The translations under genes and the position numbers were made by a program. This document shows positions 1 to 5,343 of a stretch of DNA of 7,177 bases, piece after piece; positions within the stretch are counted from its first letter, which is position 1, and every line of letters starts with the position of its first letter. Origin of the DNA: CAYREV01 sp964423345. GTDB lineage: Bacteria > Bacteroidota > Rhodothermia > Balneolales > Balneolaceae. The DNA is taken from NCBI GenBank assembly GCA_964423345.1, contig CAYREV010000061.1, forward strand, positions 1 to 7,177, given 5' to 3'. Below the pieces are notes generated by a model. The model did no database searches, had not been told where the DNA came from, and saw nothing but the letters and a program-made list of their open reading frames with translations.

Positions 1-327
1 ATGGACGCCGCCAGGAAAGTCATCGGGTATGTTTTGAGCAAGGGGCTTCCCAAAGGCATTACCTTGAACCTGAATGTTCCCTCCGGGCCCCTGAAAGGCA
101 TTAAATGGGCGAGACAGGCCAACAGCCGGTATGTGGAGGAGTTCGAGGGGCGGGTGGATCCCAACAACCGCTCATATTATTGGATGACCGGCAGGTTACA
201 GCTTCTGGAACAGGGAGATGACCTTGACGTAAATGTACTTGAGAAGGGCTATGCCTCACTTACGCCTATACAGTATGACATGACAGCCTATACTCTGCTA
301 AAAAATGTAGAAGACATTGAGTTGTAA
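1..327 (+). CDS. surE: 5'/3'-nucleotidase SurE, C-terminal fragment
   Basis: This is the last 108 residues of a SurE survival-protein phosphatase, a metal-dependent enzyme that removes phosphate from nucleoside monophosphates. The fragment shows the LNLNVP strand (residues 22-27), the ARQ and YVEEFEGRVDP segment (about 38-54), the aromatic YYWMTG motif (59-64) and the closing DLDVNVLEKGYASLTPIQYDMT block (about 74-95), all typical of SurE C-terminal halves. SurE proteins are usually about 250 residues, so roughly 140 are missing upstream, including the N-terminal Asp-Asp and Asn metal-binding residues. The ATG at base 1 is therefore almost certainly an internal methionine at the window edge and not the start. 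The stop is TAA at 325-327. The gene converges on the lipase gene with a 48-bp spacer. Family assignment is confident; the true start cannot be seen. Confidence 0.93.
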   Translation: MDAARKVIGYVLSKGLPKGITLNLNVPSGPLKGIKWARQANSRYVEEFEGRVDPNNRSYYWMTGRLQLLEQGDDLDVNVLEKGYASLTPIQYDMTAYTLLKNVEDIEL

Positions 328-330
328 TTA

Positions 331-379
331 CAAAACTCAAAACTCCATCCAGCATCCAACTTCCAACTTCAAGACTCAA
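331..379. repeat. Degenerate 7-bp-period tandem repeat between surE and the lipase gene
   Basis: From base 331 the sequence divides cleanly into seven heptamers. It begins with two identical copies of CAAAACT, then units such as CCATCCA, GCATCCA, ACTTCCA, ACTTCAA and GACTCAA that differ by a few bases. The array fills the convergent surE-lipase spacer and runs over the lipase stop codon (376-378). It resembles the short tandemly repeated heptamers known from cyanobacterial intergenic regions, but that resemblance is only in period and location. No function is claimed. Confidence 0.55.
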
Positions 380-1236
380 TGTCCCTTCTCCTGTAACATT
401 TTTAGCACACCAAGCCAGAACTGCTCATAAAGCGGTTTCCGTTCGTCTTTTACCCTTAAATTCATTTGCTCAAGGTGGGATATGCGACCGGTACTGCAAT
501 GCTCTCCCCACTTTGCGCTTTCTACCGAGACCATTCCGTCGTTTGGCCCTTCTTCTTTGTAAATATAATTATTTTGAAAGCGGGTAATTACCTTGATGGG
601 TTCTTTAGTTCCCTTACCCACCGCTGAGGCATATGAATAATAGGGGATCGATTCAACGTCCGGCACCTCGGGATTGAATACCTGGGTAACGTAGGTGCGG
701 GTGAGCTGCTCGGCAGATCCTACCGAATCACTTTGTCCATTCGGATAGGCACGATCGCCCATCCAGTCAAGCAGGTCTGCCAGTTTTTCTTTCACGGCCT
801 CCGGAGCTTTCAGGCTTAATTCGGCGAGGCTGGTCCCCCTGTGGGGGGTTGATATCGTAGTGAGTGATTCGATATGATCGGAAGCCTCCAGTTTTGACAC
901 GGCATATCGCATATCCAGGCCGGCCATGCTATGGGCTATGACGTTGAGCTTATCATAACCGGCTTTCTTCCTGAGCTCCCCAATCAGTCGTACCCAGCTT
1001 TCGGCGCGGGTCTGTATTTTGGCATAGGGGACAATGTTCGGGGCAAATGCCGTCACGTTATGGGTGCGCATCAACAAGGCAACATCATAGAGCGGTGAGG
1101 GTTTTACCAGGCTGGCAATGGCTCCATATCCGTGACATAATAACACCGGATACCGAAGAGATATATGTTCCGGTTCGGGAAACTCCTGCAATTCAAGTTT
1201 CTTTAGCCACTTTTCGGTATCTATTCGCTCAATCAT
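376..1236 (-). CDS. Alpha/beta-hydrolase, bacterial triacylglycerol lipase type
   Basis: A 286-residue alpha/beta hydrolase resembling Pseudomonas-type lipases, predicted to hydrolyse ester bonds of acylglycerols or similar lipids. The order of motifs is complete: the strand and oxyanion region PVLLCHGYG (30-38); the nucleophile elbow AHSMAGLD with Ser103; the TTISTPHRGTS motif (126-136) typical of this lipase group; PNDGMVSVES with the likely acid Asp233; and ISHLEQMN with the likely catalytic His254. There is no signal peptide or membrane segment, so the protein looks cytosolic as called; a secreted role would need a different N-terminus. The ATG start directly abuts the TAG stop of the upstream membrane-protein gene (TAGATG) and lacks a ribosome binding site, which suggests translational coupling. 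The substrate is not readable; a thioesterase or another esterase is possible. Confidence 0.85.
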   Translation of the reverse strand: MIERIDTEKWLKKLELQEFPEPEHISLRYPVLLCHGYGAIASLVKPSPLYDVALLMRTHNVTAFAPNIVPYAKIQTRAESWVRLIGELRKKAGYDKLNVIAHSMAGLDMRYAVSKLEASDHIESLTTISTPHRGTSLAELSLKAPEAVKEKLADLLDWMGDRAYPNGQSDSVGSAEQLTRTYVTQVFNPEVPDVESIPYYSYASAVGKGTKEPIKVITRFQNNYIYKEEGPNDGMVSVESAKWGEHCSTGRISHLEQMNLRVKDERKPLYEQFWLGVLKMLQEKGH

Positions 1237-2220
1237 CTATTTTGGGAATTGTAGTTTTTTGGGTGCTACGATATGCAGGCCTGATTTCTTAAAACGGGGC
1301 AGCTCCTGTTGCAGCCATTCGAGGCTTTCCTGTTCAGCCATCAGGATTGCTGTAGGATGTTCCCCCCGCTGTGCTCTCCGGCTGAATTTGCGGAGCTCCT
1401 GCAGGAATGCCAACCTCCCCATTTCTTCACGCAAAAGCACCGCATCGCTTACATCTACAAAAGAGAGGGAGGATTCCGAAAGTGTTTGAAGGGTATTGGG
1501 CGACAGTTCTTCCGTTGAATTCTGAAAATCAAGGACGCCCGTACCGGGAGCGTATTCCTGCAGTAGCTGTAGCCTGGGATAGGTGTTGTTCTCACCGCCT
1601 GATTGGTTATCCTGTTTTTTCTGTATCCAGAAAAAAATATTTTCTGAACGCCTACTCAGTTCTGATATAATTTCTTCGGCCTGTTCGGGTTGCTCTATCA
1701 TAAAGACCAGCGGTATAGGTTCTCCGAACTGATCGACCTGCTGAAGCAGGTTGCGGGAGGGAATGGATTCAAACGCCACCATGAGACTGGCAAAATTGCG
1801 CTGTAACACCATATCAGGATCGGTTCTCAGATAAACGGATCCGAAAATAGTGCCCTCATTCGACAGATGGATGACGTGATCTTTTTGAGGGAAAATCACC
1901 CGGCCGGGTGCCTGTATATTATAGGGATAAAAGGTCTGTTTGATTTCATGATGCAATTGAGTCTTGGAGAAGCCGGGAGCTACATGAATGTGATATTCTT
2001 TTCTCCTGTTGACAGAATCTATTCGTATAGTAGCCTCCCGAAGTTGTTGTCCCGAGATATTATACAGTTCGAAATCATTCTTCAGCAATGAATCTGCTTC
2101 CGAAAGGTCGGTAATGCGTTTAACCGGACCTGTAGACGTATAAATTAGAAGGAACCCGCTGGTGAGACAGGCAAGTAATAAAAGAACCGTAATAAGGTAT
2201 TTTTTAATTCTGTCCGTCAC
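1237..2220 (-). CDS. Membrane-anchored protein, probable degenerate divergent polysaccharide deacetylase (YibQ-like)
   Basis: A 327-residue protein with a short basic N-terminus (MTDRIKK) and one hydrophobic segment (about residues 8-27), so it is probably anchored with the rest outside the cytoplasm. I do not recognise it by name. Its C-terminal 190 residues follow the layout of the divergent polysaccharide deacetylase (YibQ) fold: VAFES (148-152) where the family has an IDD-like metal-binding strand; PLVFMIEQPEQAEE (170-183) like the TLAILP strand; FFWIQ (196-200) where HLPM is expected; TGVLDFQNS (227-235) for GVNNHMGS; and a tail AQRGEHPTAILMAEQESLEWLQQELPRF...GLHIVAP resembling the family's AIAIGHP-ETL-L...GI-LVP ending. 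All expected metal and catalytic residues are replaced, so it would be a pseudoenzyme. The start is GTG; it is preferred because the membrane segment then sits at the N-terminus. If the adjacent gap is false, the frame stays open 60 codons further upstream, but that stretch crosses a perfect hairpin and does not look coding. It is followed directly by the lipase gene. Confidence 0.6.
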   Translation of the reverse strand: MTDRIKKYLITVLLLLACLTSGFLLIYTSTGPVKRITDLSEADSLLKNDFELYNISGQQLREATIRIDSVNRRKEYHIHVAPGFSKTQLHHEIKQTFYPYNIQAPGRVIFPQKDHVIHLSNEGTIFGSVYLRTDPDMVLQRNFASLMVAFESIPSRNLLQQVDQFGEPIPLVFMIEQPEQAEEIISELSRRSENIFFWIQKKQDNQSGGENNTYPRLQLLQEYAPGTGVLDFQNSTEELSPNTLQTLSESSLSFVDVSDAVLLREEMGRLAFLQELRKFSRRAQRGEHPTAILMAEQESLEWLQQELPRFKKSGLHIVAPKKLQFPK

Positions 2221-2256
2221 TTCAATCAGATGATATAAATACTCCGTCGTTTTATG
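2202..2256. repeat. 55-bp sequence at left edge of scaffold gap (copy 1)
   Basis: These 55 bases, from TTTTAATTCTG to CGTTTTATG, end exactly where the N run begins and recur without mismatch immediately after it (2357-2411). They include the GTG start and first codons of the membrane-protein gene. The arrangement is that of two contig ends sharing an overlap, not a biological repeat. Confidence 0.97.
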
Positions 2257-2356
2257 NNNNNNNNNNNNNNNNNNNNNNNNNNNNNNNNNNNNNNNNNNNN
2301 NNNNNNNNNNNNNNNNNNNNNNNNNNNNNNNNNNNNNNNNNNNNNNNNNNNNNNNN
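2257..2356. other. Assembly gap of exactly 100 N
   Basis: One hundred unresolved bases, the conventional placeholder for a gap of unknown size. Because both flanks are the same 55-mer, the most economical reading is that the two contigs overlap and nothing is missing here. Confidence 0.98.
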
Positions 2357-2411
2357 TTTTAATTCTGTCCGTCACTTCAATCAGATGATATAAATACTCC
2401 GTCGTTTTATG
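2357..2411. repeat. 55-bp sequence at right edge of scaffold gap (copy 2)
   Basis: An exact copy of bases 2202-2256, starting at the first base after the N run. It repeats the beginning of the membrane-protein gene in the minus orientation (reading LIEVTDRIK) and then runs straight into the N run, so any open frame called across this point is artificial. Removing this copy plus the N run (155 bases) leaves one continuous sequence. Confidence 0.97.
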
Positions 2412-2482
2412 AGTCCCTGATAATAGGCGATATATGAGAGTATATCTATGCCTAATATAAAGGAATTGCCGATAGGTTGATA

Positions 2483-2554
2483 TGCCTGATTGAATATGAT
2501 GTTTCTCGACCCTGCTTCCGGCGCTCTGCTCCGGAAGCAGGGTCGTATCAGGCA
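2483..2554. repeat. Compound inverted repeat with a perfect 15-bp stem
   Basis: The inner arms CGACCCTGCTTCCGG (2507-2521) and its exact complement (2531-2545) enclose a 9-base loop. A second, outer pair, TGCCTGAT (2483-2490) and ATCAGGCA (2547-2554), is also perfect; 16 unpaired bases lie on the left side and one on the right. No T run follows on either strand, so this is not a classical intrinsic terminator. It could be a palindromic dispersed repeat or a structured leader element. Confidence 0.85.
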
Positions 2555-2675
2555 ATCACCCTGGATCTCCGTTTGCCAAGAAGACTTTTGTATGGCAATT
2601 CAAAATCATGGCAATGTTCTCTGTTGAATTTAACCCCCAAACTCCTTTTTCGCCTATACCACATCCGAAATCATG

Positions 2676-2749
2676 TAGGTCGGGTATCCCTGCCCGACCG
2701 GCTCGAGCGGGATATACCGTTTCCTTCGGGAGCACAGCTCCCTCGAAGG
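2676..2749. repeat. REP-like GC-rich hairpin cluster
   Basis: Two stem-loops lie close together. GGTCGGG (2678-2684) pairs with CCCGACC (2693-2699) around an 8-base loop, followed by a GCTCGAGC palindrome. CCTTCGGGAGC (2723-2733) then pairs with GCTCC and CGAAGG on the far side (to 2749), with a 3-base loop and a 2-base bulge. GTAGGTCGGG...CCCGACC is the style of palindrome often found as dispersed REP elements in bacterial genomes. Copy number in this genome cannot be judged from one window. Confidence 0.5.
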
Positions 2750-2788
2750 TAAAGGATACTAAGTGCAGGAATTTAATATTATGGCTTT

Positions 2789-2837
2789 CCAGACTGATTC
2801 CTGAAATCTGGATTCTGACTCCTGAATTGGGATGGGT
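2789..2837. repeat. Degenerate 7-bp-period repeat upstream of the acetyltransferase gene
   Basis: Seven consecutive heptamers can be laid out from base 2789, for example CCAGACT, GATTCCT, GGATTCT and GACTCCT, with T conserved at the last position in all but one unit. The units are imperfect, so phase and exact ends are uncertain. It has the same 7-bp period as the array after surE, although the unit sequence differs. Confidence 0.45.
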
Positions 2838-2965
2838 CTGAAAACTCAATATGTATTAAAACTCTGGTTATGGAAGTATGCTGGTTTCGAGAGACATCCG
2901 GTTACGATGAGACTATTTTTTTAGCGATATTCGTACTTAAAGAACACTAAAGCTTAACACCGGCA

Positions 2966-4108
2966 ATGAATTTCACATTTACTCAAGTCAAGACTGAGCA
3001 GCATATCGATGATTTTCACGAGCTTCCATTTCGCATTTACAAAGACAATCCCTACTGGGCTCCTCCCTTTCGCTTTGAAATCGAAAATATTTTTGATCCT
3101 GAGAAGAATGATTTCTTCCGAAAGGGAGAGTGCGAGCGTTTTCTGGTAAAAAGCGGCGGCGAGTCGGTAGCCCGGTTTGCCCTTATGAATACGCCTGAGC
3201 GGGATGAGGTGCTCGAACCTAAAATGGGCGGCATGGGATTTATTGAAATGCAAAACGACTTTGATCTGGCTTCGGCTATCATCGACTTTGCGGAAACCTG
3301 GCATGCGAGGCGAGGCTATAGGGCCATGCGAGGGCCGATTAATTTTGGTGAAAACGACGTCTATTGGGGATTGTTGGTAGAAAATTTTGAGGAGCCTCCC
3401 ATCTACGGTATGTTTTACCATCAGCCTTATTATAAAGATCTGCTGGAAGGGACGGGAGCAGAGAAGCTGGATGATCATTGGAGCTACAAACGTGATTTTG
3501 ACCAGCCGCTGCCGGAGCGAATGGTTCGCATAACCGACCGGATCGAGAGCCGGGAAGGGGTAGAGCTGCGACCTATTGATATGAAAAATATTTACCGGGA
3601 TGCCGAATACATCCGGGAAATCTACAATGACGCATGGAGCAATCAGGATATTCACGAAAGGGAAGAAGAGTTTACAGAGCTGACCCGGGATACGGTAGAA
3701 CAGATGATCAATAAACTGAAACCGGTCATGATTCCTAATAGCATACTGTTGGCTTTCGTGGATGGCAAGCCGGCCTCCTTTGTGGTGTGCATTCCCGATC
3801 TCAACGAAATTTCCAGGGAGACCGGCGGTCGCCTAAGGTGGTGGCATTACCCGAAACTGTTATGGTTCAAGAGAAGGGCCAAGCATCTTAGAACGCTGGT
3901 CTACGGCACGCGTCCGGAGTTCCGAAAGATGGGGCTCGAGGCCCTTACTTTTACCCGGGGCATACAGTATACTAAAGAGGCCGCTCCCTCGCTGGAGTAC
4001 CTTGAGGGGGCGTGGGTGAGCGAAAAGAACTGGCTGATGCAGCGCAGCCTGGAGGCCCTGGGATGCCACCACCACAAAACCCACCGTACCTATAAGTGGG
4101 AATTTTGA
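2966..4108 (+). CDS. YghO-like GNAT-fold N-acetyltransferase family protein
   Basis: A 380-residue protein resembling the YghO-type hypothetical proteins, which are annotated as GNAT-related and have no assigned substrate. Recognisable family signatures are DNPYWAPPFRFE (27-38), the ERFLV...ARF strands (57-71), GFIEMQNDFD (91-100), and especially RGPINFGENDVYWGLLVENFEEPPIYGMFYHQPYY (122-156). The second half contains ILLAFVDGKPASFVVCIPDLNE (260-281), a GNAT-like beta-strand pair, and a C-terminal segment in which TRPEFRKMGLEALTF (315-329) occupies the place of the acetyl-CoA-binding R/Q-x-x-G-x-G/A loop in a loose form. Length is normal for the family. ATG is the start; the leader (AACACCGGCA) lacks a Shine-Dalgarno sequence. 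It stands alone on the plus strand and ends 7 bp before the coaBC stop. Biochemical function is unknown, and true acetyltransferase activity is an inference from fold. Confidence 0.8.
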   Translation: MNFTFTQVKTEQHIDDFHELPFRIYKDNPYWAPPFRFEIENIFDPEKNDFFRKGECERFLVKSGGESVARFALMNTPERDEVLEPKMGGMGFIEMQNDFDLASAIIDFAETWHARRGYRAMRGPINFGENDVYWGLLVENFEEPPIYGMFYHQPYYKDLLEGTGAEKLDDHWSYKRDFDQPLPERMVRITDRIESREGVELRPIDMKNIYRDAEYIREIYNDAWSNQDIHEREEEFTELTRDTVEQMINKLKPVMIPNSILLAFVDGKPASFVVCIPDLNEISRETGGRLRWWHYPKLLWFKRRAKHLRTLVYGTRPEFRKMGLEALTFTRGIQYTKEAAPSLEYLEGAWVSEKNWLMQRSLEALGCHHHKTHRTYKWEF

Positions 4109-4133
4109 TTCCGGATTAGGAATCGGAATTTTT
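4101..4133 (+). terminator. Stem-loop with T run across the convergent stop codons
   Basis: AATTTTGATTCC (4101-4112) pairs with GGAATCGGAATT (4119-4130), 12 pairs including two G-U, around a 6-base loop, and the stem runs into T5 (4129-4133). It covers the TGA of the acetyltransferase gene (4106-4108) and the coaBC stop (4116-4118). The T run makes it a plausible terminator for the plus-strand gene; on the minus strand no U-rich tail follows, so termination of coaBC here is less certain. The stem is AT-rich and would be modest in stability. Bases 4107-4134 also read as heptamers (GATTCCG, GATTAGG, AATCGGA, ATTTTTG). Confidence 0.5.
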
Positions 4134-5330
4134 GAATACAGCCCGTAATATTTTCTGAGCCACTTCTTTTTTGGCTCCGCTAAAGGTGAATTCCTGTTCA
4201 GCCCCAAGCAGGTGCACGGTGTTGGTATCGCTTTCAAAACCGGAGTCCTTTTCACTGAGCGAGTTAGCCGCTATCCAGTCAAGGTGCTTCTTCTTCAGCT
4301 TTTTTCTGGCATTTTCTACCAGATTCTCAGTCTCCATGGCAAATCCGATCAATATCTGATCCTTTTTCCGTCGCTCCCCGAGCCAGGCAAGGATGTCCTG
4401 GGTTTGTTTCAGCTTGATATCTTTGGGGCCCTCACCGCTCTCTTTCTTTACTTTATGCCGGTGTTTATCGGCCGGGGTAAAATCGGAAACGGCGGCCGCC
4501 ATGATGACTACATCGGCGCCGGCATGAGCTTTGACTTCTTCAAAAAGATCGGAGGTGCTCTCGATTTCGACGGTTTTAACGCCGGCGGGAGGGGAGAGTG
4601 AGACAGGTCCGTGAATGAGCGTTACTTCGCCGCCCATAGAGTAAGCGGCATCGGCCATAGCAAAACCCATCTTCCCGGAGCTTGGATTGGAGATGAATCG
4701 CACCGGATCGATATGCTCACGGGTAGGGCCGGCCGTTACAAGCACTTTCTTGCCGGCTAAGGGACCGTCACCTTTTTTTTTAGAAAGGATGGATCGCATT
4801 TTTTCCAGAATGGTTTCCGTCTCCGGCAGTCGCCCTTTTCCTTCCTGTCCGCTGGCCAGGTATCCCTCTTCAGGCTCGAGGATGTGATAGCCGAACTCTT
4901 TCAGCTTTTTGAGGTTGTGTTGCACAGCCTTTGATTGGTACATCTCCCCATCCATTGTGGGACAAACCAGAATCGGGCAACGTGCAGCCATTACGGTGGA
5001 GGTCAGCATATTGTCGGCCAGGCCATGGGCTATTTTCCCCATGGTGTTAGCGGTACAGGGGACGATAACAAACAGGTCGGCCCATTCACCCCAGTGGATA
5101 TGGCGGGTCCAGCTTTCAGCCACCGCATCCGAATCGGGGAAAACATCGACGGCTACCTCAGATCTTGAAAGGGATGCAAAGGTGTCGGTTCCTACAAATC
5201 GGGTGGCGGAGGGGGTCATGGTGACGCGCACCTCGGCGCCCTCTTTTTGCAGGGCCCGTAAAAGAAAAGCAGCCTTATAGGCTGCAATTCCTCCTGTAAC
5301 ACCCAGTATAATCCGCTTTCCGGAAAGCAT
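4116..5330 (-). CDS. coaBC: Bifunctional phosphopantothenoylcysteine decarboxylase / phosphopantothenate-cysteine ligase
   Basis: CoaBC carries out two steps of coenzyme A synthesis: the CoaB domain joins cysteine to 4'-phosphopantothenate with CTP, and the flavoprotein CoaC domain decarboxylates the product to 4'-phosphopantetheine. At 404 residues it has the usual length. The CoaC part (about 1-180) shows GGIAAYK (13-19), the active-site His77 in RHIHWGEWAD, PCTANTMGKIAHGLADN (91-107), PTMDGEMY (124-131) and GYLASGQEGKGR (156-167). Against E. coli Dfp all three sites align with an offset of two: His75 is kept, while Asn125 becomes Asp127 and the active-site Cys158 becomes Ser160. The CoaB part (about 191-400) shows TAGPTREHIDPVRFISNPSSGKMG (199-222), AAAVSDF (278-284) and the KxKK motif (293-296). 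An A9 run encodes the linker. The last residues (FKNSDS) fall in a heptamer repeat. It is the last gene of the operon, 13 bp after rpoZ, with an AT-rich leader and no Shine-Dalgarno. Confidence 0.95.
   Translation of the reverse strand: MLSGKRIILGVTGGIAAYKAAFLLRALQKEGAEVRVTMTPSATRFVGTDTFASLSRSEVAVDVFPDSDAVAESWTRHIHWGEWADLFVIVPCTANTMGKIAHGLADNMLTSTVMAARCPILVCPTMDGEMYQSKAVQHNLKKLKEFGYHILEPEEGYLASGQEGKGRLPETETILEKMRSILSKKKGDGPLAGKKVLVTAGPTREHIDPVRFISNPSSGKMGFAMADAAYSMGGEVTLIHGPVSLSPPAGVKTVEIESTSDLFEEVKAHAGADVVIMAAAVSDFTPADKHRHKVKKESGEGPKDIKLKQTQDILAWLGERRKKDQILIGFAMETENLVENARKKLKKKHLDWIAANSLSEKDSGFESDTNTVHLLGAEQEFTFSGAKKEVAQKILRAVFKNSDS
4773..4781 (-). other. A9 homopolymer in the CoaC-CoaB linker
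   Basis: On the coding strand TCT is followed by nine A and then GGT, encoding Ser183 and Lys184-186. Runs of nine A are recognised sites of polymerase slippage. One extra A would give AGG then TGA; one fewer would lead to a TAG four codons later. Either slip therefore yields a protein of about 187-190 residues containing only the CoaC domain. The same run is also a candidate sequencing-error site. Confidence 0.6.
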
Positions 5331-5343
5331 GACGAATAATTAT

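Larger units (their letters stand above)
2412..2965. other. Intergenic region of about 550 bp without a convincing gene
   Basis: This divergent spacer lies between the membrane-protein gene (minus) and the acetyltransferase gene (plus), so it should carry promoters for both. I see AT-rich stretches such as TATTAT (minus strand, about 2425) and a T7 run near 2925, but no -35/-10 or Bacteroidota -33/-7 pair good enough to call. Between them are a perfect hairpin (2507-2545), a GC-rich hairpin cluster (2676-2749) and a heptamer array (2789-2837), each listed separately. The open frames here run through these structures and have no recognisable protein features. Confidence 0.7.

Noticed and set aside
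1..327. surE as a complete short gene starting at base 1
   Set aside because: The first residues align inside the SurE fold, and the metal-binding N-terminal half is absent. The ATG coincides with the window edge.
319..338. Palindrome TTGTAATTACAA with flanking GAG/CTC over the surE stop, as a terminator
   Set aside because: The stem is short, AT-rich and has no usable loop when fully paired, and no T run follows. It is too weak to call.
2226..2555. Minus-strand open frame of 109 codons across the N run
   Set aside because: It is made by translating the N run and the duplicated 55 bases. Its real part is either leader sequence or an unlikely extension of the membrane-protein gene.
2556..2849. 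Minus-strand open frame of 97 codons in the intergenic region
   Set aside because: It reads straight through the REP-like hairpins and the heptamer array, and shows no domain, membrane segment or family signature. It is more likely a repeat-derived chance frame.
2838..2965. Promoter for the acetyltransferase gene
   Set aside because: The DNA is AT-rich with a T7 run near 2925, but I found no pair of boxes with acceptable spacing, so none is called.
2954..3655. Long minus-strand frame (233 codons) opposite the acetyltransferase gene
   Set aside because: It is a shadow of the plus-strand gene, which has clear family motifs in the other frame.
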